Positions 44,082 through 52,347 of a stretch of 64,000 nt of DNA are shown here, piece after piece. Each line of letters begins with the position of its first letter. Positions within the stretch are counted from its first letter, which is position 1. A program made the position numbers and the translations under genes. The notes beneath the pieces were generated by a model. The model was not told the DNA's origin. It saw only the letters and a list, made by a program, of their open reading frames with translations, and did not search any database. Source of the stretch: an uncultured Bacilli bacterium (GTDB taxonomy: Bacteria; Bacillota_I; Bacilli_A; ML615J-28; CAG-313). Where the stretch lies: positions 248,001-312,000 of the forward strand of contig CAKPBI010000001.1 of NCBI GenBank assembly GCA_934140285.1, read 5' to 3'.

Positions 44082-46752
44082 ATTTGGGTTTTTATTAACA
44101 TTAATACTTACTCTTTCAAGTCTTTGGCTAAGTGTTTCTGCTAAACCTTTAGATGGTGAAAGTAAGTATGTAAAAGATTTACAAGAAGTAGAAGAAAATT
44201 ATTTTTTAGGTGGAGGAACAGTTTATAAAACTGCAGCTAAAACTTACTATGGTGGATATTTAGATCCATCTAGTAAGTACCACTCTTTAAATCCTCAAAC
44301 ATTTCAATGGGTTGATATACCTGTAACAAGTGAGGATGTAAGAATTGTAACATGGAGTAAAGGTACCACAGATGGTTTCCATTCCTCTACAACTACAGCT
44401 ACTGCTCGTGATTATGAAGCAACTCATCCAGGTTGGATTGTTGTTGCGGCTGGAAATGGTGACTGGTTTAGAATTAATGATACATGTGAAGCAGTTAACT
44501 TAATGGTTCAAGATGGTGAAGTTATTCGTCCTATTACAATCAATTCTGATTGGCAACAAGTATTAGGTTGGACAGATGATAATAGACTTGTAACTGGTAT
44601 TCCAACTCTTGACTCTAAGATGTCAGTTCATATTTATCCAGATAAAGCAAATTACGATGGTGCAAATAAGACAGAATTAAGTAAACTTACTATTGAAGGT
44701 TATAACTGTAACCCATCAGAAACGGGTATTACTCTTTATACAAAAGATGCCATTGACACTTTTGACTTAACAGGTTATACTGTTTACGTTGGTAAGTATG
44801 ATTTATGTCGTAGTTCATATGGTGATCGTCGTCCATTTGTTAAAGGTACAATCTTAAGTAAAGTTGATAATCTAGGTGCTAACTCTAGACCTCAAGCAGA
44901 ACGCGACAATCAAGTTGTTAGAGAATTTTATTTAGTTTCTAAAGATGGAAGTTTAGATGATAAATTAAGTATTAATAACTATGTTAAATGCCAATTTGAC
45001 TTAACTGGAGAATGGGCAAATGTAACAAGTGCATGTGGCTATGTTAACCAAATCCTTAAAGATTACAAACCAATGTGGGGAGAAAGTTGTGATACATATG
45101 GACAATATGATGAAAAAACCGCAATTAAACCACGTTTAGTAATCGGCTTTAAAGAAGATGGATCAACCGTTGTAATGGATATTGATGGTCGTGATGTTCC
45201 AAGTGGAAGAACAGGATTAAGTTGTTTTGAAGCTGGTGAATTAATGAGACTAGCTGGATGTAAAACTGCCTATAACCTAGATGGTGGAGGTAGCGCAACC
45301 CTAATTGTTAAAAATGAATACAATGATTTTGATATCGTAAATGTACCTAGTGATGGTTCAGAACGTCACATTGGTAATGCAATTTTATTTGTTATGAGAG
45401 ACCCTGGTATTAGCTGGGATGTAAAAAATACAACTAGAAATTCAGCATCATTTGTTTTAAATGAAACAGCCACTACTGCTAAAATTACAGAAGCAAGTGT
45501 AACAATTGATGGAAAGACTGTATCAATGCAAGATGGAGTAGCAACAATTGAAGGATTACAAGAAGATACTGAATATGTTGCGACAGTTAATTATAAGACT
45601 CCTTCATATAAAGATGAAAGCAAGATTGTAAATGGAAGTTTCAAAGTAAAAATTAAAACCAAAGCCTTTGAAATGCCATCCCTTGGAATAGTATTTGAAG
45701 ACATCAGTAAAACAAGTGTAAGAGTAGTAAAAAGACAGTCAGATACCTCAAGTTGGTTTAGAGATATAGTAATTCACATGAATGATGGCGAATATGTAAT
45801 GGGATCAAATGATGAATTACTAATAGAAGACTTACCAGAAAATACAAAATTTGATGTAGAAATAACATTTAATTGTGTAGAACCAACAACAGGAAATGTA
45901 TATCCCGGAAAGATAAAGAAAACAGTAACAACATTATCATATAATGTACCAACAATAAGTAAATTCATCAAAACACAAGAAAAGAACAATCGAGTAACAA
46001 TCGAATATAAATATGTAGATGATGATGAGTTAGTAATGTCAGCAGTATTAAAAGTAAATGATGAAGACATTCCACTAACAACCAAAACCGGAATTCAAAC
46101 AATAAAAGATCTAGATTTAGAACACCAAGAATATAAGATCCAACTAGTAGTAACATATGTAGTAGGAACAACAGCGAAGAATGTAAAAAGTGAAATAATA
46201 ACAGTAGGAACAAACAATCCAACAATAAGTCACAATATTACATATAATCTAGATGGTGGAACAAATAATGAATTAAATCCAAGTAGCTATGTAGAAGGCG
46301 AAGAAGTAATATTAAAAGAACCAAGAAAAGAAGGATATAAATTCATAGGATGGTATATAGGAGAAACCAAAGTAACAAGTATCAGCCCAGAAGCAAAAGA
46401 AGACATAGAATTAACAGCTAAATGGGAAAAGATAAAAGAAAAATACCAAATCACATATATCCTAAATGGCGGAACAAACAACGCATCAAACCCTTCAACA
46501 TATGAAGAAGGCGAAACAGTAATATTAAAAGAAGCCACAAAAGAAGGATATAAATTCTTAGGATGGTATAAAGATGGCGAATTAGTAACAGAAGTAAAAG
46601 AAGGAAATGTAACAGTAGAAGCAAGATTTGAAGAAATCAAGAATCAAGATTCAGAAAAGAAAGGATGTAATTGTAAGAAAACAATTGAAATGGTAATTAC
46701 ATTAACATCAGCAGTAACCCTTCTTGCTTTTGTATTAAGAAAGAAACATTAA
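44071..46752 (+). CDS. Secreted NAGPA-type phosphodiester glycosidase with InlB repeats and KGCNCKK tail, copy 2
   Basis: The protein (893 residues) has a signal peptide ending SVSA (about residue 24) and the same order as copy 1: NAGPA domain (about 75-450, with TAYNLDGGGSATLIV and VPSDGSERHIGNAILFV), Ig-like domains, two InlB repeats and KKGCNCKK tail (Gly codon at 46663). The catalytic halves of the two copies are clearly diverged, while the last 366 residues are identical, so recombination has kept the anchor half uniform and left the enzyme half free to specialise. The ribosome binding site and spacer before it are also shared with the next gene, nagZ. Confidence 0.85.
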   Translation: MKKIFGFLLTLILTLSSLWLSVSAKPLDGESKYVKDLQEVEENYFLGGGTVYKTAAKTYYGGYLDPSSKYHSLNPQTFQWVDIPVTSEDVRIVTWSKGTTDGFHSSTTTATARDYEATHPGWIVVAAGNGDWFRINDTCEAVNLMVQDGEVIRPITINSDWQQVLGWTDDNRLVTGIPTLDSKMSVHIYPDKANYDGANKTELSKLTIEGYNCNPSETGITLYTKDAIDTFDLTGYTVYVGKYDLCRSSYGDRRPFVKGTILSKVDNLGANSRPQAERDNQVVREFYLVSKDGSLDDKLSINNYVKCQFDLTGEWANVTSACGYVNQILKDYKPMWGESCDTYGQYDEKTAIKPRLVIGFKEDGSTVVMDIDGRDVPSGRTGLSCFEAGELMRLAGCKTAYNLDGGGSATLIVKNEYNDFDIVNVPSDGSERHIGNAILFVMRDPGISWDVKNTTRNSASFVLNETATTAKITEASVTIDGKTVSMQDGVATIEGLQEDTEYVATVNYKTPSYKDESKIVNGSFKVKIKTKAFEMPSLGIVFEDISKTSVRVVKRQSDTSSWFRDIVIHMNDGEYVMGSNDELLIEDLPENTKFDVEITFNCVEPTTGNVYPGKIKKTVTTLSYNVPTISKFIKTQEKNNRVTIEYKYVDDDELVMSAVLKVNDEDIPLTTKTGIQTIKDLDLEHQEYKIQLVVTYVVGTTAKNVKSEIITVGTNNPTISHNITYNLDGGTNNELNPSSYVEGEEVILKEPRKEGYKFIGWYIGETKVTSISPEAKEDIELTAKWEKIKEKYQITYILNGGTNNASNPSTYEEGETVILKEATKEGYKFLGWYKDGELVTEVKEGNVTVEARFEEIKNQDSEKKGCNCKKTIEMVITLTSAVTLLAFVLRKKH

Positions 46753-46782
46753 TTTGGAGATTTAAAACAAAATGAAAAAAAT
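45655..46782 (+). repeat. 1128-bp direct repeat, copy 2
   Basis: This is the second copy of the unit at 42954-44081. It ends inside the first codons of nagZ, so nagZ and the second NAGPA gene have the same upstream sequence and start context. Codon choice in the repeat (GTA, ACA, AGA, ATA) differs from the 5' halves of both genes (more GTT, ACT). Confidence 0.95.
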
Positions 46783-48337
46783 TGACATTAGTAAGATGAC
46801 TTTAAAAGAAAAAGTTGGACAAATGATTGGTCTTGCTTTTTCTGGAACAGAATATAGTGAAGAATTAAGGTATCAAATTGAAGAAATTAAAGCCGGCTTA
46901 ATCATTTACTTTAAAGATAATTGTGGTAATCCAAAACAAATATTTGAATTAAACAAAAAAATTAACGAATGTGCCAGCATTCCTCCATTTATTGCGATTG
47001 ACCAAGAAGGCGGGATGGTCGCAAGAGTAACGGAAGGAATAACCCAATCACCAGGAGCAATGGTTATTGGGGCTACTCACCAATATAAGTATGCTTATCA
47101 ACTAGCATACAACATGGGGGTTGAACTTCGTGATTTAGGTTTTAACTTCAATTTCGCTCCTGTAGGAGATGTCAACAATAACGCTAAAAACCCTGTTATA
47201 AACGTTCGTTCATATTCAGAAAATCCCAATGAAGTTGCTAAATATGTATATGAGGCAGTAAAAGGTTACACTGATGCTGGTCTAATGACTTCTATCAAGC
47301 ATTTCCCAGGTCATGGTGATACTGCTGTTGATTCTCATATTGGACTTCCTAAAGTCGATTTTGATTTTGAAAGAATTAATAAAATGGAACTTGTTCCTTT
47401 TAAACTTGCGGTTGAACATGATTTGCCAGGTATAATGGCAAGCCATGTATTATATACAAAATATGATAGTGTATATCCAACTACTTTATCTCATAAAATC
47501 ATTACAGGACTATTACGTGAACAACTTGGTTTTAAAGGACTAGTAGTAACTGATTCATTAACAATGTCTGCTGTATTTGATAACTTCTCAATCGAAGACA
47601 TTGTTCTTCATGGCTTTAATTCAGGATGTGATATTCTACTTCTTTGTGGAGCAAGAAATGTTCAAATGCAAAAAGAATTTGCAGATACTGCTCTTCGCCT
47701 TGCTGAAGAAGGTAAAATACCACTAGAAATGATCAATGCCTCTGTTGAAAGAATATTAAAATATAAAGAAATGTTTAATGTTGGAGAAATGCCTACATCA
47801 TTTGAAAAGATTGAAAACGAACTAGAAGAACCATCAAGAATGGCCTTCGCTCGTAAAGTAATGGATGAAGGGGTTACTCTAATTAAAGATGAAAATCACT
47901 TACTTCCTGTAAAAGAAAATGAAAAAATATTAGTTGTTTTCCCTAAAATAAAAGTAGTAACCCTTGCTGAAAATGAAGACAACAGTTTAAAATCATTAGG
48001 CGATTTTATGCCATTTAAGGTTGATAAATATTATTCAACAATTGACCCAGATAAGGCTCAAAAAGAAGAATTAATAGCCCTTACTAAGAACTATGATAAA
48101 GTAATTTATTGCAGTTATAACGCTTGTTTTAACCCTACACAAGCAGATTTAATTAATAGTCTTGATCAAGATAAATTAATTGTTATTGGAGTTAGAACTC
48201 CATATGATTTAAATGTTTTAAATGCCAAAACTTACCTAATTAGTTATGAAGCTAGTGTCTTAAGTTTTGAATCATTATCAAAGGTTTTAACAGGAAAAGT
48301 AGCTCCTAAAGGAAGCTGCCCTGTAACATTAAAATAA
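46772..48337 (+). CDS. nagZ: Cytoplasmic beta-N-acetylglucosaminidase (GH3)
   Basis: NagZ releases GlcNAc from GlcNAc-MurNAc and muropeptides. The protein (521 residues) has the GH3 NagZ signatures: AIDQEGGMVARV, KHFPGHGDTAVDSHIGLP (Lys176 onward, with the Asp187-His189 acid/base dyad known from Bacillus subtilis NagZ) and the nucleophile Asp261 in VVTDSLTM. A C-terminal alpha/beta domain (about 350-521) is present, as in Gram-positive NagZ. There is no signal peptide, whereas Bacillus subtilis NagZ is exported; the enzyme here must act after import. It lies between the second NAGPA gene and nagB, 18-19 bases from each. Confidence 0.92.
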   Translation: MKKIDISKMTLKEKVGQMIGLAFSGTEYSEELRYQIEEIKAGLIIYFKDNCGNPKQIFELNKKINECASIPPFIAIDQEGGMVARVTEGITQSPGAMVIGATHQYKYAYQLAYNMGVELRDLGFNFNFAPVGDVNNNAKNPVINVRSYSENPNEVAKYVYEAVKGYTDAGLMTSIKHFPGHGDTAVDSHIGLPKVDFDFERINKMELVPFKLAVEHDLPGIMASHVLYTKYDSVYPTTLSHKIITGLLREQLGFKGLVVTDSLTMSAVFDNFSIEDIVLHGFNSGCDILLLCGARNVQMQKEFADTALRLAEEGKIPLEMINASVERILKYKEMFNVGEMPTSFEKIENELEEPSRMAFARKVMDEGVTLIKDENHLLPVKENEKILVVFPKIKVVTLAENEDNSLKSLGDFMPFKVDKYYSTIDPDKAQKEELIALTKNYDKVIYCSYNACFNPTQADLINSLDQDKLIVIGVRTPYDLNVLNAKTYLISYEASVLSFESLSKVLTGKVAPKGSCPVTLK

Positions 48338-48355
48338 GAAAAGAAGGTATGAAAA

Positions 48356-49081
48356 ATGAAAGTTATTATTGTTAAAGATTATGAAGCATTAAGCGAAAAA
48401 GCAGCGGAAATAATTGCTAATAAAATTAAAGAAAAAAACAATGCTGTATTAGGTCTTGCAACAGGATCAAGCCCTATTGGCACTTATCAAAAACTTGTTG
48501 AAATGTATAAAAAAGGTGAAATTAGTTTTAAAAACATCACCACTTATAACCTTGATGAATACTGCGGAATTGATCGTACACATCCACAAAGCTATTACTA
48601 TTTCATGCATGACAACCTATTTAATCATGTAGATATTAAGGAAGAAAATGTTCATCTTCCTGTTGCAAATGGTGCAGACCTTGCTTTATGTGCAAAAGAA
48701 TATAATGATCAATTAAATAAAGTTCATGTTGATTTACAACTTTTAGGTATTGGTGGAAATGGCCATATTGGATTTAATGAACCAGGAACATCATTTGATC
48801 AAGAAACATTCGTTGTAAAACTAACTGACAAAACGCGTCAAGATAATAAACGTTTCTTTAATAGCATTGATGAAGTTCCAACTCATGCAATGACTATGGG
48901 TATTAAAAACATCATGAAGAGTGAAGAAATCTTAATGTTAATCAGCGGCGTAAACAAAGCTGACACTGTTGTTAAACTATTAAGTGGTGAAATTACTGAA
49001 GATTTCCCTGCTTCAATTCTTCATAAACATCCAAACACAACAGTTATTATCGATGAAGCTGCTTACTCAAAAGTAAAATAA
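48356..49081 (+). CDS. nagB: Glucosamine-6-phosphate deaminase
   Basis: NagB turns glucosamine-6-phosphate into fructose-6-phosphate and ammonia, feeding glycolysis. The protein (241 residues) is normal in length and shows GLATGSSPIGTY, YNLDEYCG, GIGGNGHIGFNEPG and SILHKHPNTTVIID. It is the last gene of the 14-gene operon before a strong terminator. The previous step, GlcNAc-6-phosphate deacetylase (NagA), is not in this window and must be encoded elsewhere. Confidence 0.96.
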   Translation: MKVIIVKDYEALSEKAAEIIANKIKEKNNAVLGLATGSSPIGTYQKLVEMYKKGEISFKNITTYNLDEYCGIDRTHPQSYYYFMHDNLFNHVDIKEENVHLPVANGADLALCAKEYNDQLNKVHVDLQLLGIGGNGHIGFNEPGTSFDQETFVVKLTDKTRQDNKRFFNSIDEVPTHAMTMGIKNIMKSEEILMLISGVNKADTVVKLLSGEITEDFPASILHKHPNTTVIIDEAAYSKVK

Positions 49082-49093
49082 TGGTAGCAAAAT

Positions 49094-49129
49094 AGACCTG
49101 CTTTTTCCAAAGTAGGTCTTTTTCTTTTA
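49094..49129 (+). terminator. Rho-independent terminator of the large operon
   Basis: An 11-bp stem with one G-T pair (49094-49104 with 49109-49119) has a TTCC loop and is followed by TTTTTCTTTT. Confidence 0.93.
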
Positions 49130-49167
49130 AAAAAATTAAAAAATATAAAAAAATGTTGCTTTAAGAC

Positions 49168-49196
49168 TTGCAAAGCGCTTTCATTTATGCTATAAT
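49168..49196 (+). promoter_or_regulatory. Promoter of the surface-protein/GNAT/binding-protein operon
   Basis: TTGCAA at 49168-49173 and TATAAT at 49191-49196 are 17 bp apart, with TGC before the -10 box (extended -10). Two CcpA-type operators flank it. AGGAGG follows at 49227-49232. Confidence 0.88.
49169..49183 (+). promoter_or_regulatory. cre-like operator 1
   Basis: TGCAAAGCGCTTTCA has the perfect palindromic core AAAGCGCTTT and overlaps the -35 box. It matches the LacI/CcpA operator type. Confidence 0.75.
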
Positions 49197-49202
49197 ATAA
49201 TC

Positions 49203-49215
49203 GCAAACGCTTTCA
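49203..49215 (+). promoter_or_regulatory. cre-like operator 2
   Basis: GCAAACGCTTTCA reads TGAAAGCGTTTGC on the other strand, a classic CcpA-type half-palindrome pair. It lies at about the transcription start. Its CG centre is 32 bp (three helical turns) from that of operator 1. Confidence 0.75.
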
Positions 49216-49241
49216 AAAATAAATATAGGAGGATAAAATTT

Positions 49242-52200
49242 ATGAAAAAGTTATTTGCTTTATTAAGTACATTCGTACTTTCTTTGGCAATTGTAGGCTT
49301 AGCTACACCAACAGCTAAGGCAGCTGATTCTGACAAATGGACAGAAGACCCTACTCTTGAAGCTGATGAAATACCTATGTATGAAATGGGTAGTATTTAT
49401 ACTACATTCCCTAATTACTATGACAATGCTGCGAAGGCAGACCCTAACTGGGCTGGCGCTTCAAGAATGTATCCTTGGAACGAAACAAGACTTCGTGTTG
49501 CTGAATATGATAAAAATGGAGAAGCTACTGGTAAATATTATGCAATATTCTTCTCTGGCTTAACAAGCAATGTTGACTCTGCTGGTAACCCTGCAAGTGG
49601 TGCTGGTAACAACATTAATGGTTATGCATTAAAAGATGGTCAACCAACAATTGTTAGAGTTAACCCTAATACATTTGGAACTGAAAAAGAAGTATTTAAA
49701 TACAATGCTGTTCCAGCTGATCCATCTCTATCTCACTTAAGAATGAACTTCTCTGGTCAAGATATTTCAATCGATATGATCACTGTATCTGAAACAATTG
49801 GCGATGGTGGTAATAAACAAAATCTATACAACCGTATGTTTGTATTTGATGGAGAAGGTAGAATTATCCGTGGTGTTGCTATGGATGGTTTCTATGTAAA
49901 ACCAGGTGCTGAAGGTGCTGCTGCTGATTTATGGGCACCAATGTTCTGCTACGTTGATGGTAAAGTTGTACAATATGTTGAAGGTGTAACAACTCCTGAT
50001 AAAGTTCTTAAACAAGATACTAACGAAGACGGAAGTCCTAAAGTTGATGAAAATGGTCAACCTGTAATGGTTCCTACTGATGAAGACAATTTCTTATACA
50101 AGAGATTTATGTGGGAATGGTTCCAAGAAAAACCAACTAACGTTAACACTGCTACATACATGGCAGAAGGTTGGGATTGTGACCTTTGGGACTATGTAAT
50201 TGATTCTCCAGATGGAAATGGTTATATGGCTATCGCTTTCTTAAATAGCGAAGGTTCTAACCATAAGATCAATGATAATGAAAAAGCTGTTACTAACGCT
50301 ACAAGAAAAGCTGCTAGTCAAGAAGAAATCACTGCTGCTGAATACTATCGTGCATGTGTTAGAGAAATCCGCATCCCTAAAAATGGTGGAACATTTGATT
50401 TTGGTTACCTTGATAAAGGTGTTGTAACTGAAGCTGCTAAATTCAATAACATCGTTCGTGGTGCTTTCTTAAACGGACGTACTGTTAAGAGTGCAGAAGC
50501 TAGAACTTATGATTTCTCAACTACTGGATTAAAGACTATCGAAAGAGTTGCTGGTGGACATTCTTACCAATTTATGGATCAAGAAGAATTAATCATCGAA
50601 GTTATGAAAGGTCAAAGCTTTAAACCTGCATACAACATTCTTTATGATGGACTTGCTTCAATGTGGAAAGAAAAGAACAATCTATTATCTTATAGTAAAG
50701 ATCTTAATACATTAGCATTCATGATGAATGTTAATGGTAGTACAGTTGTTAACAAACCACGTTATCAATCAATGGAAGAAATGGTTGCTGACTTCAATGC
50801 TGACTATATAGCATTCGCAAAAGATTATTGTGGAATGGAAGAAGAAGCTGCAAATGCATTTGATGCTGCTAAAGGTAACTTAACTAACTTAAGTTGGAAC
50901 TTTATTGGACAAAGTGCTCCTGCCGATGGTAAGAAGAATTTCTACACTTACTACAATGGCAAATGGGATTGGTTAGTTGAATATATTTATAGTTATGCAT
51001 TATCTATGAAAGGTTCTAAACATAATGCATATGCTGGTGCTAATTGGGCTGGCCAATTTGAATCTCCATTAAAATGTGCTTCACCTTACAACTATATGTT
51101 ATTATTCAATGCCTTCTTTACTGGTAAAAGATGTTTCGAAGAAGGTACTGAAACTGTAGATGGAAAAGAATATAAATTTGGTAATACTTTATGGATTGAA
51201 AGACCTGCTGAGAATAAAACAAAGTTTGCTGATTACACAATCGACACTTCTTCTGATCCTGTTAACACAAGATATACTGTTAAGTTCACTGCTGAAAATA
51301 CAGTTACTGGTGTAAGTTCTTCATTAACAGTTACTTACATTGTAGTTGATGAATATACTCCTACAATTGAAGTTAATAAAAATGCATTATACATTACTCC
51401 AGAAGTTGTAGATGGTAAGATGGTTATTAAACCTATCAACCCTATGACATTAGTTAAAGCTTATGATGGTAGATATACAGATGCAGCTGGTATCAAAGGA
51501 ACTGAAATTACTCAAAACGTTCACTTTGCATCTGCTACATTAGATTTTGCTAACCCTACTGAAGGTGTACATAAAGTTACTGCTAAAGTAGTTAACAATG
51601 CTAAACACTACGCTGAAACTACATTCACAGTTGAAATCGCTGACGTTACTGCTCCTTATGTTGAATTCTATACTGAATTAGTTCTTCCTTATGGAACAAC
51701 TTGGGATCCTAAACTTGCTGTTAAAGCTGCAGTAGATAACGTTGATGGTAACTTATTCAATAGTACAATTACTTGGTGTGTTGATGAAAGTTCAACTAAA
51801 GTTAAAACAACTAAACCTGGTAAGTACAATGTAAAAGTTTCTGTATACGATGCTGCTGGTAACGTAACTGAAATGCCTAAAGCTATCCAAGTTGTAGTTC
51901 TTGAACAAAATGCTACAACTGCAAACGTTAAAGAAATCACTGATTTACTAGAAACAATTCAAGCTCTAGTTAAAGCTAACCATGATGAAGTATTAGACGA
52001 ATTAGGTAAATTATCTAAATTAGATGAAATCACTGCATTAGTTGGTACTCTTGCTACTTCTGAACAAGTTAAAGCTGCTGCAGAAGCAATTGCTAAACTT
52101 CCAAACAATGCAAGCGTTGAAGAAGTTAAAGCTGCAATCGCAAGCGTTAAGACTGTTGCTGATCAAACTCAAACTCAAGTTACTGAGCTAGCTTCTAATA

Positions 52201-52286
52201 AAGGCTGCGGTAAGAAGAGCGCAATGTTCTTTGAATTCTTAGCTGCTGGATGCTTACTAGTATTCTTACTAAGAAAAAAACACTAA
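49242..52286 (+). CDS. Large secreted surface protein of unknown function with GCGKK tail
   Basis: The protein (1014 residues) has a signal peptide (about 1-28, ending AKA). Residues about 30-640 form a domain I do not recognise; it contains many aromatic residues and DGxGxI/DGKVVQ-type strands. About 660-890 looks like Ig-like domains, the last of the DUF5011 kind (VTAPYVEFYTELVLPYGTTW). A helical segment (about 890-980) leads to NKGCGKK (Gly codon at 52203), a hydrophobic stretch and RKKH, a variant of the KGCNCKK tail. Codon use is strongly biased to GCT, GTT, AAC and TTC, like rplS, so it is probably abundant. A sugar-regulated coat or polymer-binding protein would fit; no enzymatic motif is seen. 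Confidence 0.75.
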   Translation: MKKLFALLSTFVLSLAIVGLATPTAKAADSDKWTEDPTLEADEIPMYEMGSIYTTFPNYYDNAAKADPNWAGASRMYPWNETRLRVAEYDKNGEATGKYYAIFFSGLTSNVDSAGNPASGAGNNINGYALKDGQPTIVRVNPNTFGTEKEVFKYNAVPADPSLSHLRMNFSGQDISIDMITVSETIGDGGNKQNLYNRMFVFDGEGRIIRGVAMDGFYVKPGAEGAAADLWAPMFCYVDGKVVQYVEGVTTPDKVLKQDTNEDGSPKVDENGQPVMVPTDEDNFLYKRFMWEWFQEKPTNVNTATYMAEGWDCDLWDYVIDSPDGNGYMAIAFLNSEGSNHKINDNEKAVTNATRKAASQEEITAAEYYRACVREIRIPKNGGTFDFGYLDKGVVTEAAKFNNIVRGAFLNGRTVKSAEARTYDFSTTGLKTIERVAGGHSYQFMDQEELIIEVMKGQSFKPAYNILYDGLASMWKEKNNLLSYSKDLNTLAFMMNVNGSTVVNKPRYQSMEEMVADFNADYIAFAKDYCGMEEEAANAFDAAKGNLTNLSWNFIGQSAPADGKKNFYTYYNGKWDWLVEYIYSYALSMKGSKHNAYAGANWAGQFESPLKCASPYNYMLLFNAFFTGKRCFEEGTETVDGKEYKFGNTLWIERPAENKTKFADYTIDTSSDPVNTRYTVKFTAENTVTGVSSSLTVTYIVVDEYTPTIEVNKNALYITPEVVDGKMVIKPINPMTLVKAYDGRYTDAAGIKGTEITQNVHFASATLDFANPTEGVHKVTAKVVNNAKHYAETTFTVEIADVTAPYVEFYTELVLPYGTTWDPKLAVKAAVDNVDGNLFNSTITWCVDESSTKVKTTKPGKYNVKVSVYDAAGNVTEMPKAIQVVVLEQNATTANVKEITDLLETIQALVKANHDEVLDELGKLSKLDEITALVGTLATSEQVKAAAEAIAKLPNNASVEEVKAAIASVKTVADQTQTQVTELASNKGCGKKSAMFFEFLAAGCLLVFLLRKKH

Positions 52287-52301
52287 TTAACTAAAAAAAG
52301 A

Positions 52302-52327
52302 GAGGGTGGAGGGGTTCTTCCACCTTC
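52302..52327 (+). terminator. Hairpin between the surface-protein gene and the GNAT gene
   Basis: A nine-bp stem (52302-52310 with 52319-52327) is GC-rich but lacks a following T run. It may cause partial termination or protect the upstream message end, so that the surface protein is made in excess of the next two products. Confidence 0.55.
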
Positions 52328-52347
52328 TATTAAATAAAGAAGATTAT

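Noticed and set aside
43073..46640. Open frames on the minus strand that occur twice (103, 85 and 117 codons)
   Set aside because: They are shadows of the duplicated 1128-bp unit; they have no ribosome binding sites, no promoter and low-complexity translations.
42954..46782. Insertion sequence or transposon as cause of the direct repeat
   Set aside because: There is no transposase, no terminal inverted repeats and no target duplications; the unit is coding sequence and fits recombination between tandem genes.
18584..52283. KGCNCKK as a metal site or an N-terminal-type lipobox
   Set aside because: It lies directly before a C-terminal hydrophobic stretch, there are only one or two Cys, and the proteins have separate N-terminal signal peptides.
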